Translations under genes and position numbers: made by a program
From: Gonatopus flavifemur
Lineage: Eukaryota > Arthropoda > Insecta > Hymenoptera > Dryinidae
Length of the DNA: 64,000 nucleotides
Assembly (NCBI GenBank): GCA_018340375.1
Contig: JAFFJZ010000046.1
Span: 682,001-746,000, forward strand
Reading direction: 5' to 3'
Notes under the pieces: generated by a model
The model's input: the letters and a program-made list of their open reading frames with translations, nothing else
Database searches by the model: none
What the model was told of the DNA's origin: nothing
In this document: positions 12,778-24,280 of the stretch, one piece after another
Numbering within the stretch: the first letter of the stretch is position 1
How the letters are laid out: each line of letters starts with the position of its first letter

Positions 12778-13166
12778 TAATTTCGAATAGAATAGTAATT
12801 GACAAATCATCCCATTTAATTATATTTAAAAATCAAATAGACTTCTGAAGGGTCATTCTTTGAATATGATCTATATAATTAAATATAATTTACCCGCCCG
12901 GGTTAAAATACTGAAAAGGGCCTGATGAAAATCACATTGTCAAATAGAAACATCAGTTCCTAATTTTTACAACGTTTTTTTGTCAGGGTATTTGTTTAGG
13001 GGTTGTATTTAATGATTTTGGGGGAGTGAAAAAATGGAGTGGAAATAGATGAAAACATGATTTGATGTGCGAAAATATATGATTTCCAATGATGTGAGAC
13101 AATACATATATGCAAATAATATCGTACAAATGTACATAATATCCAATGCGAAATCAAAAATACTTA

Positions 13167-13371
13167 ACGTGGTACTAGCGCCGGGACATTAGCCAAATTT
13201 TTCGAGTGAGATTCTTCCAAAACCCTTTCATATTTTCAAAATATCGCTCAATACAGCATTTCTTGAATGTCTACAGAAATGCTGTATTGAGCGATATTTT
13301 GAAAATATGGAAGTGTTTTGGAGAAATCTTACACGAAAAATTTGGCTAATGTCTCGGCGCTAGTATCACGT
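13167..13371. mobile_element. Hairpin MITE, 205 bp
   Basis: Two arms of about 95 bp are inverse copies: ACGTGGTACTAGCGCCG at the left pairs with CGGCGCTAGTATCACGT at the right, and the inner words ATATCGCTCAATACAGCATT match exactly. A short loop lies near 13265. No clear target duplication is seen. Confidence 0.8.
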
Positions 13372-13927
13372 GATTATATATGGATATGCAGTACCATACA
13401 CACAAAGTTGTTATGTATGTATGTACGCTGTTCGCCGTTATGTATGTATGTTCAGCGATGTATACTTGCCAAACAATTGTAATGATTACCCTCTTCGGGA
13501 TAAAAAAAATGGATCAAAAAACCGTCACTGTTTGTGGTCTTGATTGTGGTTATTATTTTGTATGGTCGAATTCCGGGCCATCTTCTTCGGGGACAAATAA
13601 TATGATACAAACCATTGCACTCCGAAAAGAAATTCTCGATATTTTCGTATTGAAAATTCCCTATCAAATTATTGGAATTCCACTCGGTGTAAATTCTCCG
13701 GAATTTTACGTGAAAAAGATATGAAATTCCTAGAAAAAATAGGGATTTTATCTAAATATTTTCAAAATGGGGAATAGGAAGTTTTCTGCATTGTTTGCAT
13801 CAACCTCGATATTTTCCAGCACGTGTCCAGCTTAACAATTCTCGATACATGTATAGAAAGTTTTCAGGAGATTTCCTCAGAGTGTGAATAGGAATAAGAC
13901 AGTAGAGGATTCGAATAAAAATCTTTA

Positions 13928-15895
13928 TTACAACCAGCGCTTGGGGACAAATTGAACACAGTCTTCATTGACGACAATTCGTGACACATAACAAGATTCT
14001 ACTTCATTAAAAGTCAGACAATGCCATGAATCTTCATCAAAAGACAAATTTTCATGTAGTCTGTAAGCTTGATAGTGCCTATCATAATGTGCATACTCAG
14101 AGAAATCTTTGACTATAACATATAAATTGTTGCAACCATCTTCAATAATGACATGAATTAAGAAAAATTGATTATCAGTTTCGTCAGCTTGCATTAGTAC
14201 AACATCTTTCATCATTCTGTGATTTTTGGAGGTTATCGTGTGCAAGATTTTGACTGTGTCACAAGGCTGAATTGGCAAAAGAGTCGAATAAGAATCAAAA
14301 TCGTCAAGTTCCATGGCTTTTTTCGATTCGGAAGATCCACACTCATACATAACTCTCCTTGCAGGGATTTTATTTAGAATTCGGTGACTCATTTGTAATT
14401 GAGCCTTGATTGCAAGGGTTTTGCAAATGTTCAAACGATTCAACGAAACATGAGAGTAGATTTTGAGTTCACGATTCTTGCTTTCGCACCGCATGGTTGA
14501 TAAATAGAGCAACGGACCTTTGCGCTCCATAACATAAGGATAATGTAGTAATAGATGCTGTTTATGTTTCAAGTAGTCTGGCATAAGATTTTTCAACAGT
14601 GACAAGTATTTCGTGATTTGTGACTCCAAATAATTAGCTACACCTTCATTCACCACAGGGGCGGTAATGATATCAACAATCTCCTTTAAAAGAATAATAA
14701 TTTCCCAAAATTGACACTCGCGAGGGATCAGATCACCAACCAGGACTCCAATATTTCTCATTAAACAAAAAGATTCCGCTGCGGACATTTTTATAAATTT
14801 TTTCTTCACCTGTTGAATACAAATTTCGTGAGGCTTGTTGCGTATCTCGTCAACGCCGTAGTAAAAACACTTCAGACGCCTATTGAGCTCATCGCAGGTG
14901 AGTAATTTTTCTTCCACAATCAGGTTGTACAAAACGATACCACAATCATATTGAATCACGCCTTCCCCGGAATCATGCATAATATCGACTGTTAACAGAT
15001 TCAGAGTATCCGTTGTTTGCAAATCGTGCAACACTGACACGTTCCTAATACCAGTCTCAGATGGATCATGATTGACTAGATGTGATGTGTAATTTTTCAG
15101 TGTTCTCATTTGGCACAAAGACGATTTCACGATAGCTTTCATATCCCTGGAGTGGGTTAAACAAAATCGGCAAGAATAGGTAGCAATGAAACTGCGCACG
15201 AACCCCATTAATGTATGTACGGCGAGATTGTCCCCAATGACTCCTGCCAACGCAAAATACATATGTACTGGGCCCGTATCTGTGTTGACGATTATACCAC
15301 TTTCTTCCAAAAATCGTAACTCTTCTACGCATTTAACAAAAAACTTCTTCAGAGGAACCACTTTTTCATCGTTGGATTTATATAACAAGAATAATAAAAT
15401 ATTCTCTGTTTTTGACTGGAGATGTGGAGGCAAACAAGGGATGTTAATATAAACCCCTCCAACTTTACCTAACCCTCTATGGCTACCTAGAGGATTATTC
15501 GTTTCAAAGTCGTCCTGATACAAAAGAAGCGGCAGTACCAGTTTATCCCCAAATTTAGCTTTCCTACCTTTCCAGTCGGTGCCATTGATTATATTTGTCA
15601 TCAGAAATTTATTTTGTTCTACTTTTCGAACATAACCCATCGTTTGAGCGAACATGCCTGGCAGTTCAAAAAATTTCATGAGGATACGCCTCAAAGGGAA
15701 AAGTCGTGCAGTCACTTTATGACCCTCGACACCAACACCGTCATCAGAACTGTCACAAGCTGGCTGGACGTCTATTTCAACCTCTTCTGAAGGTATATAA
15801 GCGCCGGAGTTGGTCAAATAGGAAATAAATTTGGTTTCAGTCTCAAAACCTCGAAATGGATTGAGAATGGATGGAGAAAATGAACGCGTGTCCAT
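13928..15895 (-). CDS. tnp2-like transposase of the 9.5-kb element (655 aa)
   Basis: This single uninterrupted ORF is the likely transposase of the CACGG element. Its motif order parallels CACTA tnp2 proteins. QDDFETNNPLG (residues 127-137) sits where tnp2 has DGFNPFG, supplying the first Asp. GDNLAVHTLMGF (221-232) lies just before the Cys pair CRFC (242-245), as the second tnp2 Asp lies before its CPxC. VDIMHD (303-308) resembles the DxMH motif. HLLLHYP…GPLLYLSTMRCESKN (447-474) resembles the DUF4218-type stretch, with Glu471 as the candidate third acidic residue. The 15895 start is the first ATG after stops. No stop or frameshift interrupts it, unlike nearly every other transposon gene in the window. 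The C-terminal 140 residues are unassigned. Family placement is by motif reading only. Confidence 0.65.
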   Translation of the reverse strand: MDTRSFSPSILNPFRGFETETKFISYLTNSGAYIPSEEVEIDVQPACDSSDDGVGVEGHKVTARLFPLRRILMKFFELPGMFAQTMGYVRKVEQNKFLMTNIINGTDWKGRKAKFGDKLVLPLLLYQDDFETNNPLGSHRGLGKVGGVYINIPCLPPHLQSKTENILLFLLYKSNDEKVVPLKKFFVKCVEELRFLEESGIIVNTDTGPVHMYFALAGVIGDNLAVHTLMGFVRSFIATYSCRFCLTHSRDMKAIVKSSLCQMRTLKNYTSHLVNHDPSETGIRNVSVLHDLQTTDTLNLLTVDIMHDSGEGVIQYDCGIVLYNLIVEEKLLTCDELNRRLKCFYYGVDEIRNKPHEICIQQVKKKFIKMSAAESFCLMRNIGVLVGDLIPRECQFWEIIILLKEIVDIITAPVVNEGVANYLESQITKYLSLLKNLMPDYLKHKQHLLLHYPYVMERKGPLLYLSTMRCESKNRELKIYSHVSLNRLNICKTLAIKAQLQMSHRILNKIPARRVMYECGSSESKKAMELDDFDSYSTLLPIQPCDTVKILHTITSKNHRMMKDVVLMQADETDNQFFLIHVIIEDGCNNLYVIVKDFSEYAHYDRHYQAYRLHENLSFDEDSWHCLTFNEVESCYVSRIVVNEDCVQFVPKRWL

Positions 15896-16101
15896 TTCCC
15901 CGACTTCTTCGATAACTGTGATCTCGATGAAACTTCAATACGAAACTGTGATCTCGATGAAACTTTAATACGAAACTGTGATCTACAATATATGTAAAAA
16001 AATATAGCGATTCGATGAAATAGTATTACAGTCCAGTATTCGGGAACAAATGCAGGTTAAGTTCTTTGTGGCTCCCGTTCTGCTTCTTTCTTATTTATGT
16101 A

Positions 16102-17204
16102 CACTGTAAAAAAAAACTGGAAATTTACTGTGCAACTGGCCTGGAAATTTCCAGTGCTAGTACTGGAATATGGATATTCCAGTACATGTACAGAGATTTT
16201 GTTGTTACGTCACTGAAAATTTACCAAGCATAACTGAAAATTCAGTCATTGTACTGGAATTTTCAAGTTTGAGATGATGTACTGAAATTTTGCCATGATT
16301 TCGCGAAAATTTTACCGGCTCGTACTACAATTTTATAGTTCTTGTGCACCAAAAAAAAATATTCCCTCAAAAAGGACTTGAGAAAAAATTTGGAATTTAG
16401 AAAAAAAAACCTAATCGTTGGTATACTGGAATTATACAGGTTTTTAACTGCAATTCTCAGGTTTTGTGATGGAATTTTCCAGTTACTATGCAATTGAATT
16501 ATACAGGTTTTGAACTGCAATTTTCAGGTCGTGTGATGGAATTTTCCAGTTGCTATGCAACGGAATTTACTCACTGTTGCACTGAAATTTTCCACTTCTA
16601 TTGGACTTCGTCATTTCTGGCAGGAAAAATTTCAAGTCTTTATATTAAAAAATTCCTGATTGAGATTTTGAATAATAATTGTAATTGTAGCCAATGAAAT
16701 TGATATATGAGGTTTTTCCAAGACTTATCCTCTTGTGTTCTAGATATGAAGCATATGTAGTAACCCAAGCTGGCCTTCCAACATGTCGCGCTATAGCTCA
16801 TCGGTTAGGTCTTAGGTTTCAGTTGGTAGGCAGGTAGAAAAGTGTGGGTTCAAATCCTGTTAGGTAGACATGAGTTTCTGTCCATCCAAATGAACGATCA
16901 AAAGTTTCTCAATCATCTTGGAACACAAGGACCCTGCAAAATCACTTTGCGTGAGCAATTTTTTTTCAATTTTCATGGATATTTTCAGCATTAATTTTCC
17001 AGTACATGTCCTGGAAAAGTCCAGCTCGTGTACTGAAAAATTCCAGTACCGAGGCTCAGAAAATTTCCAGTTTTGATGCGGGAATTCCATAACGTTTGCA
17101 CTGAATTTTTGCAGTACAAATGTGCTGAAATTTTCCGGTACATGTACAGGTTAATGACTTCCAGTACATGTACTGGAATTTTCCGGTGAAATTTTTTTAC
17201 AGTG
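16102..17204. mobile_element. 1103-bp CACTG-ended element inside the second gene
   Basis: The ends are CACTGTAAAAAAA and its inverse, flanked by TA (16100-16101 and 17205-17206). The interior is dense with CCAGTACATGTACTGG, TGGAATTTTCCAGT and similar short palindromic motifs in both subterminal regions. CACTG ends with a 2-bp duplication and subterminal repeats fit a non-autonomous CACTA-like element. A tRNA-like module lies at 16794-16857. No transposase is encoded. Confidence 0.85.
16794..16857 (+). other. tRNA-like A-box/B-box module
   Basis: An A-box-like TAGCTCATCGGT (16794-16805) and a B-box-like GGTTCAAATCC (16847-16857) lie 41 bp apart, with a GGTAGGCAGGTAG run between them. This matches the internal RNA polymerase III promoter of tRNA genes and tRNA-derived SINEs. 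I could not build a convincing acceptor stem, so it is not called a tRNA gene. Confidence 0.5.
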
Positions 17205-19697
17205 TACGCTAGAACTGAGCTAAGAGTAGTGGAAGGTTTGGCACCGCGGCCCTTGAAGAGGAACAATTTTTCTTGTAAAACCATCCAAGTGTGGAAGCAC
17301 AGTTTCGGATATGCAAAGTGGTACGCGTGCAAAATTTTGCACACTAGAACCAAAGCGCCAAGAATGGATTCACATTGATAAAATATATTTCCCACAACAG
17401 CATAAAAGTCTGTTGGATTCGTTATGGAGCCCACGACCGTGATGTACGGGCTTACTGTTCCAGCTTCTTTGTCAGCAATCGCTTTGGCATTAACTTCGTT
17501 GGCCAAATCGTCTCTTGCCTGCCGAAGAAAACAATCATTTGATAGATTATATGATTGATAACTCCCATGCTCACCAATGAACATTGATCCCAAATTATCA
17601 CCCAATAACAATGTACCTTTACGTACTTTTACGTGTGAAATAAATGATCTGCGTTCGTTCTTTATGTTGGTGATCCGCTCTCCAGTCAGTCGTCTCTTCT
17701 TCGCTAATGGTCTCAAGGGTTCTCGTAATTCTTTAGCCTTTATGGCTGTAGGTAAGAGCATAAGAAGAGCGACATCCGTTTTATCTGTAATCACGTCAAA
17801 CATTGCTGAGTTTTCATAGTTTACTCAACTATGTATGGCCACATAAACAGAAAGTCATGCCTTCGGACAATTGTTGTAGATGATCTCTTAATTCAGCGGT
17901 CTCTTCCCCGGGAATATTCCTTGATAAAACAAATTCTTTCAAATGATGACGGAGTTGACTCCACACCGCTTCCGTATCTTGAAGTTTATTATTATACTTC
18001 TTTTGGAAATCTCTTTCAATCTAAAAAAATTCGACACTTATCAATTGTGAGTTTTATCAAAGTATGCATGAATTAAGTATATCATGTGTATAAATTTGGA
18101 CATACAAATTCTATACTCCATACATAATTCATTTATAATTCGTTATGTCACATATGTACCAATTTCGTGGCTGAGGCTGTGGCTATAAATGGGAATTCCT
18201 CAAACGACCATAATCCACCTATCTTGTTGTCAACGAATTCTGTCTGGCGGGCTAAACATGTTTGCTCCCAAATTTCTTCTACCTCTGGTGATACTTCTGT
18301 CGCTTGTTTGAGATGAGCGATTTGGCCCTCTGTGGTACCTTAATTTCAAAGGATGAGAAATTAAATAATGATATATACGTATTGTGGGGGGAGTAATCGT
18401 GGAAAGTGGGGCATACTAGGGTCTTTGGGTGTAGGAACGACTTTATTTCTTTTCTGAATTGGAACGAACAGCCCAGATATTCGGAGAACTTGTCGCATAC
18501 TATTCAAATGCGATAGAAACTTCCCAGTAGATGGAACGCGTTCACCAGATTCCGAATGCCCAGCTAGGAAGTACACATCCGCTGAACCTCCGAATTCACT
18601 AGCTGCTGTTTTAGCGAGAGCCTCTAACGTGTCTGTACCAATTCTGAAATCATATTGTCAGGCCTCGCTAATATTGGATATACTTTGGAAAAGGATCGAT
18701 AAAATTATTGTATAATTGAAGCGCATGAATCTGACTTTAGGGATTCGATACATGTCAATGGATCTTACGAAATTCTCTGCAACGGTTTATCCAATGACGT
18801 TTTCTCGGTGTCCATTAAAAATAATAGTTCTCGGTCGATTAATGAGCGCGCTAGTTTGTCTTTCATCCCTTCGTTCAGTTCTTTGTGTTTATCAAAATAT
18901 GCCAAAATTAAACGACCATCGAATGTACTGGCAAGAAAAATCGATAATGATTGCTGGGAGGGTACATAATGTATCGAATTTTGAGATAATGCTGCAAAGC
19001 ATTTCGAGCAAACGATATCGAAAGATTCAGTTGAAGTTGATGGAACATTGTCTGCTGAAATCTGTTCAACATTCATGCAAGAAATGGTCGGATGAATGTT
19101 CTCTTCTCTCTCGTCTTGCATGGCTAGAAGGATAAAGGATCATAGGATTCGGTCAAAAAAATGTTTGAGGGTATGATTAAGAGGTGCACTGTTGAAGACA
19201 CTCACAACGAATAGGAGAAATTTTGAATTTGCTCAAAAAGTTCCGGAGTTTTGAATAGGAACAGAACATAAAACTTTTCCTGAGAAATTGTTCCCACCTC
19301 GATATCATTATGATCTAAACTTAACGTATTATATTTTCACAACATATCCTACCGTAAAAAATGGTCGGGCAACAAAACACATTCTCCCTGGAACACTTCT
19401 CAAGTAAAAAAATTATACAGAAATCATGTATAATTTATTTTACGTATGAGTTTCGTATGAGAATGAGCATTGAGCATACATAATTTATCCACTAATCATG
19501 TATATGAGTATGTATATACTCATTTCAATGAAAAAAACATGAAATATACATAAACTACACATAATGCATAATGAATTATCGAAAGTTTTGTTACTTTAGG
19601 AATAGGATAACCCGTCTATAAAATTCTCATACATTCTGTATTACAATTCATTTCGCTCTTATCTAGTTTCTCATTTCATACATATATGAAAAAAATA

Positions 19698-19944
19698 CAG
19701 GGTGTCTAATAACTCACCAGACAAACATATAAAGCGCGATTATTGAGTGAAAAATAAGGCTTTGTCTTTTACCAAAATTTGATGTGGAACTTCGTTACAG
19801 AGTTATAGGCAGTCGAAGATTAAAAAAAACAGCACGAATATCTCAGGAACCAAAATCAAAATTCAGTAGAAGAAAAAAAGTCTTGGTTTTCACTCAAAAA
19901 TCACGCTATATATACGTTTTGCCGGTGAGTTATGGGAAACCCTG
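19698..19944. mobile_element. 247-bp MITE with CAGGGTGTCT ends
   Basis: The left arm CAGGGTGTCTAATAACTCAC pairs with the right arm (inverse of CAGGGTTTCCCATAACTCAC), and the match extends about 55 bp inward with substitutions. TA flanks both sides (19696-19697 and 19945-19946). The first bases recall the foldback at 24634-25920, which has CAGGGTGTCCCA ends. Confidence 0.75.
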
Positions 19945-21001
19945 TATACATCTATATATGCATCAATAATAAATTGAATACATGTGTAAAAAATACATGT
20001 CACATCCCTGTTTCAAGTATAAAACAGAGAACAAAAGTTGTAAAACTGGAATATATCTACATGTATGTTCCACATACATTATTTTCCAGACGAAGAAAAC
20101 GACTTAATAACTACAGATTGGGTATATTCTACATCCCTCTGGTTTTTTTTGTAAGAAAGCATTCTGTGCGAAGCTGAGAAATTCTGATTTAACTTGCGAT
20201 TTGAACAAATTCGGAAATTCGTTCATTCTTTGGAGATTAACCTCAAACATTGTCAGCAACATGTCTCAAAAATGTTGGACATTCTCTATGAATTTTTTTT
20301 CGAAGTTCGGTTACCATCAAACACCACTCATTGGTATCTTCAAAGAAATTTAAGGTCTCGAATTCTCTAAAGAAACCACTGCAAATATTTTGAGAAAATT
20401 CTCAACGTTCCTGACAATGCCTATACTATACATATATCATTTGAAATAACATGCTTATGTACTTACTCGATTTAATACTGTTGAATACGAAGTTATTGAT
20501 CATTTATTCATTCACTTTCATATTTATTCACATTGTAAAATATTCACCTTACACCGAAATACAAGAGTCACGTGAATAGTTGGATACACGATATTTCTTA
20601 TGTGACACATATATATATATATATACATATAAACGATCAGCTGTATCAAGCTGCTTGGCTGCTGTTCGCATGCGTATTTCACTCGTTCACAAGCATCGCT
20701 CGGCAACGCGTCACGCACGGCCCATCGATGTCCCAACATCTTGTAGCGCTGCATACGCATTGCTGTCGCATGTCTGTTCTCGAAATGTTTGTGGCATCGT
20801 CTTCCATCGCGCAAGAGATCGATGCGCGCTGTCTACGCAACGATGATCCGCGTCTATGATTTTGTTTCATGGGAGACATAGCTGACAAATGCCCGAGACA
20901 GCGCGTAGCGATGTCTCGTCCTCTCCGTGTGGTCTTTGATACCTTCTTTCATATTACAAGGATCTCATTATTGTCCAAGGAAACACTCAATTTCTTTTTA
21001 A

Positions 21002-24000
21002 CCCATCAAGTCCCAAAATGACATTTTTGCGTTGTATTTTTCAACGGCTATACTTTCTAAGAAAAAGGGTTATGAAAAATTGCAGACCAACCAGTTCCGA
21101 TGGAGAATTGACTGATCTTTCAGAATCTGATATTGGTTCTTCCGAAAAATGCACCCGTCACAGGATATACAGGTTTTTTTTCCGAAAAAACGCGAATTTC
21201 AAAACTTCTTTTTCTCCTTATCTCATGTTTTTACATTGGAATCGTGTCATAATTCTTCTTGTAACTACAGAAACCGCGTCAATTTACTTCAAACTTCAAT
21301 CTATGCCTTGGACAATTGGAAAAACTCATGTGGAAATAACCAAAATGGCGGCTTAAACGTGGAAAAGATGTCAAAAACTTCAAGAGTTTTTCATTCGAAA
21401 ACGATGGACTTGGGGCGAAAATTTAACTGCACAAAAAGTCCCTAGAATTGATCAAAAAACACGCTCAAATTTTTTCAGAATTTTTTGACAACTTTTTTGA
21501 ATTTCCAAAATCGCCAAAATTTGAAAATTCAAAAAAAGCGTCAGAAAATTCTGAAAAAATTTGAGCGTGTTCTTTGATTGATTCTAAGAACTTTTTGTTC
21601 AGTGAAATTTTTTCCTAAAGTCCATCGTTCTCTAATAAAAAGTTCTTGAAGTTTTTGTCCACTATTCTGCGGTTTTTTCATAGTTTGGGATTTTTGAATA
21701 TGCCTCTTATAATATCTTTCATATGGGATGTAACACGTTATTTTTGGTGAACATGTTTCATTTATATATGTTTCCATGTAGTGAATCGATTACGTATTAT
21801 TGAGAATCTTTTGAAAACGTTACCCAACACCTCTTATCGTAAAGCCATTTCCTTGGATCCAATTTTTTTGTCACGATTTGATAAATTATGGATTACAAGG
21901 GCATTTGTTATCGATGATTGGATTAGTCGAAGAAAAATGGCCCGAATCCATCTTTTTGCTCTTATGCATGGCATCAAATTACTACAATGTCCATCATGTA
22001 GATCGACACCACCCACGGTTTCCCCTCACGGTACCAGTTGCTCTCAAGCCGACTGTTTGCAAATGGATCAGTAAGTCTGGACTACAAAAAAAGTTATCAA
22101 AATATAAATGATATTGAATTATTCTCCGTGGAACAACATCAACAAGTAGCTTTTGGATCATCTGCATAACGACACGACTTCCTAAGGGACATTTGGATAG
22201 TTTTACTTGTTTATCAGACGAATAAATATTCGACCCCTTGCCACAATGAATCTCACAATCGGACAGATATCCCTCTGAGTTACAAATGCCCCACATTTTG
22301 ATGCCAAAGCGCGCGGGCTTATCTTTCATAAACTGGAGCAAAATGGTTTTTCCGTGAAACTTCACCATCATTTCATCTATCGACAAAGCGGTAGAGGAAA
22401 AATCAAATTGCAAAGCATTCCTCTTGAAAATTCCGAAAAAACCACGTACTCTCCAAGCTCTGTCATGATAATTCTGATCTTCAGGTTTCGAAAATTTTAA
22501 TTTTGATTCAATTTTGAGAAATTTATCAGGACTCATTGTTTTTGCCACAGTAGGACAGGCCAGTAATGGCCGATTAGACCAATAGTCTTTCTGAGATTTC
22601 CTTTGATTGGAGAGTAACATTATAATTATCCCTAAAAAAATATCGAATTCATCTAATGTTAAATCGCAGTCATTCATACGAGTACTTTCGGTAATATATA
22701 TTCTTTCAAATCGGCGGAGAAAAAAAGTTCGAACAACTGTACATATGATGATTCAAGAATCGATTTTTCCGTTTTCTCAGAGAGTAAGTTTTCATTTTCA
22801 GGATATTGTTCACACTTTCTTCCTCCGTTCTTCCATACGTAAATATGATTAGGCTCCAGTTTCAACTGATTTTCTTCATAGTTACTCATAACCTGATGAC
22901 AACTAATATTTGGAACTTTATCATCAGAAATTTGACAACCTTCAGATTCAGATTCAGAATCAGAGTCAGATGGTCCAGAGCAATCATCCTGAGGAACAAT
23001 TATTGCATCATAGTTACCATCTTCACGCTCTTCAATTTCTACATCTTGCTGGTGACTTGATCGTTTCCGGCGTTTTCCTGATGAAGCAGACATTGTCTGT
23101 TCTCCTTTCAATGAATAATATCACCAGTTTCGTCAGGCTAAACTGCTATTTGTTTATTTTATGGAATCAATGTTCTTCCCACAATAGATAAGTTCGTTAT
23201 TGAATTCTATTCCTGTGGAACATCAAGTATTCCGTTGATATATTGTCCTAATACGGTTCGCGATTTATAACAGGATGCAATCTAACATCTAGTCACAGAA
23301 ATACCGATTTCCTTTTATATGTTGGATGATATGTAATCATTGATCATCTATCAGAGTCATCAAGTCGATAGTGTTTAGAGAACATATGAGGCATGGACTA
23401 TATGTTGTAAAAAGACAATTATGTGAATAAAAAAAATATCAAAGATACTCATAATATTACATGTGAAATATATTATGAAAGGCATATTCAAAAATGCCAA
23501 ACTATAAAAAAACTGCAGAATAGTGGACAAAAACTTCAAGAATTTTTGATTAGAAAACGATGGACTGGAGGAAAAAATTTTACCGAACAAAAAGTTTTTA
23601 GAATTGATCAAAGAACACGCACGAATTCTTTCAGAATTTTTTGACAACTTTTTTGAATTTCCAAAGTCACCAAAATTTGAAAATTTGGGAAAAGCGTCAT
23701 AAAATTCTGAAAAAAATTTGAGCCTGTTCTTTGATCAGTTCTAAGAACTTTTTGTCGAGTAAAATTTCTTCCTAAAGTCCATCGTTTTCGAATGGAAAAT
23801 TCTTGAAGTTTTTGACATTTTTTCCACGTTTAAGCCGCCATTTTGGTTGTTTCCACATGAGTTTTCCCAATTGTCCAAGGCCTACATTAAATTTCGAAGT
23901 AAATTGACGCGTTTTCTGTAGTAACAATAAGAATTATGACACGATTCCAATGTGAAAACATGAGATACAGGAAAAAGGAAGTTTTAAAATTCGCGTTTTT

Positions 24001-24183
24001 TCGGAAAAAAACCTGTATATCTTGTGACAGGTGCATTTCTCGGGAGAACTAATATCATATTCTGAAAGATCAGTCAATTCTCCATCGGAACTGGTTGGTC
24101 TGCAATTTTTCATAACCCTTTTTCTTAGAAAGTATAGCCGTTGAAAAATACAACGCAAAAATGTCATTTTGGGACTTAATGGG
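21002..24183 (-). mobile_element. piggyBac element pB2 with very long inverted repeats
   Basis: The ends are CCCATCAAGTCCCAAAATGA and the inverse of CCCATTAAGTCCCAAAATGA, flanked by TTAA (20998-21001 and 24184-24187). The inverted repeat continues inward for roughly 770 bp per side (21002 to about 21775 and about 23425 to 24183). Within each arm a segment around AAAATTTGAGCGTGTTCTTTGAT is itself palindromic. The total is 3182 bp. It inserted into pB1, since pB1 sequence lies on both sides. Confidence 0.88.
21834..23111 (-). pseudogene. piggyBac transposase (pB2), broken
   Basis: This encoded the transposase of pB2. An acidic leader (GPSDSDSESESEG, about 23000-22950) is followed by a piggyBac core. 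A 1-base frameshift near 22690 separates 22674-23111 from the next frame (22677-21994). The catalytic aspartates are visible in SIDEMMVKFHGK, YFDNFFCSP and, after another frame change, GVDLHDGH (about 22010). No C-terminal cysteine cluster is found and the protein is shorter than the usual 550-600 residues. It differs clearly from the pB1 transposase, so the two are separate piggyBac lineages. Confidence 0.85.
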
Positions 24184-24280
24184 TTAAAAAGTGAACATTC
24201 AAGGAAATCAATACATGGGTACCCGGGTACCCCGGGTGTACGATAACGCAAGTAATTTCGGGTGTGCACATAAGGGTTAA

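Larger units (their letters stand above)
16057..19121 (-). pseudogene. Second gene of the 9.5-kb element, multi-exon, interrupted by a transposon
   Basis: Exon 1 (19121-18769) holds CSKCF and a GRLILAYFDKHKELN segment. A GTAAGA donor at 18768 and a TTTCAG acceptor at 18644 define a 125-bp intron. Exon 2 (18643 to about 18385) continues in frame (IGTDTLEALAKTAAS…LAGHSESGE). Further coding blocks are about 18350-18160, 17995-17835 and 17812-17207. The last contains ITVVGSITNPTDFYAVVG and FAYPKLCFHTWMVLQ, a pattern I recall from repetitive arthropod proteins of unknown function. Element 16102-17204 splits the last exon; beyond it the frame resumes and stops at 16057. A stop near 17825 and unclear splice sites suggest other damage or unseen introns. 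Its role, perhaps an accessory DNA-binding protein, is unknown. Confidence 0.55.
11437..20929 (-). mobile_element. 9.5-kb two-gene CACGG element, CACTA/EnSpm-like
   Basis: The left end CACGGAGAGGACGAGACA and the right end (same sequence inverted) match over about 34 bp with one difference. They are flanked by TG (11435-11436 and 20930-20931). Both subterminal regions (11450-11680 and 20640-20905) are GC-rich and packed with short repeats such as GCGATGTCTACGCA, ATGCGTACGCAA and GCGCGCTGTCT in both orientations. Inside are two minus-strand genes: 13928-15895 (tnp2-like) and 16057-19121 (multi-exon). Later insertions are at 11886-12777, 13167-13371, 16102-17204 and 19698-19944. CACTN termini, a 2-bp duplication in animals and subterminal repeats are CACTA traits; here the fourth base is G. 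The assignment combines ends, repeats and protein motifs and is an inference. Confidence 0.75.
8586..24276 (-). mobile_element. piggyBac element pB1, split by two later transposons
   Basis: The left end is TTAA (8582-8585) followed by CCCTTATGTGCTCACCCG. The right end is the inverse CCCTTATGTGCACACCCG followed by TTAA (24277-24280). Behind both ends lie further matching words (GGGTACC and CGGTACCCATGT types). TTAA targets and CCC ends are the piggyBac signature. Its own sequence is 8586-11436, 20932-20997 and 24188-24276, about 3.0 kb, the usual size. The inserted pieces are the 9.5-kb CACGG element and the piggyBac pB2. The single transposase gene lies on the minus strand near the left end. 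Confidence 0.82.

Noticed and set aside
16785..16870. Genuine tRNA gene
   Set aside because: A- and B-box words are present, but no acceptor stem pairs around them and it lies inside a transposon; kept only as a tRNA-like module.
20572..20859. Overlapping plus-strand frames near the right end of the 9.5-kb element
   Set aside because: They lie in GC-rich subterminal repeats with several frames open on both strands; no protein family fits.
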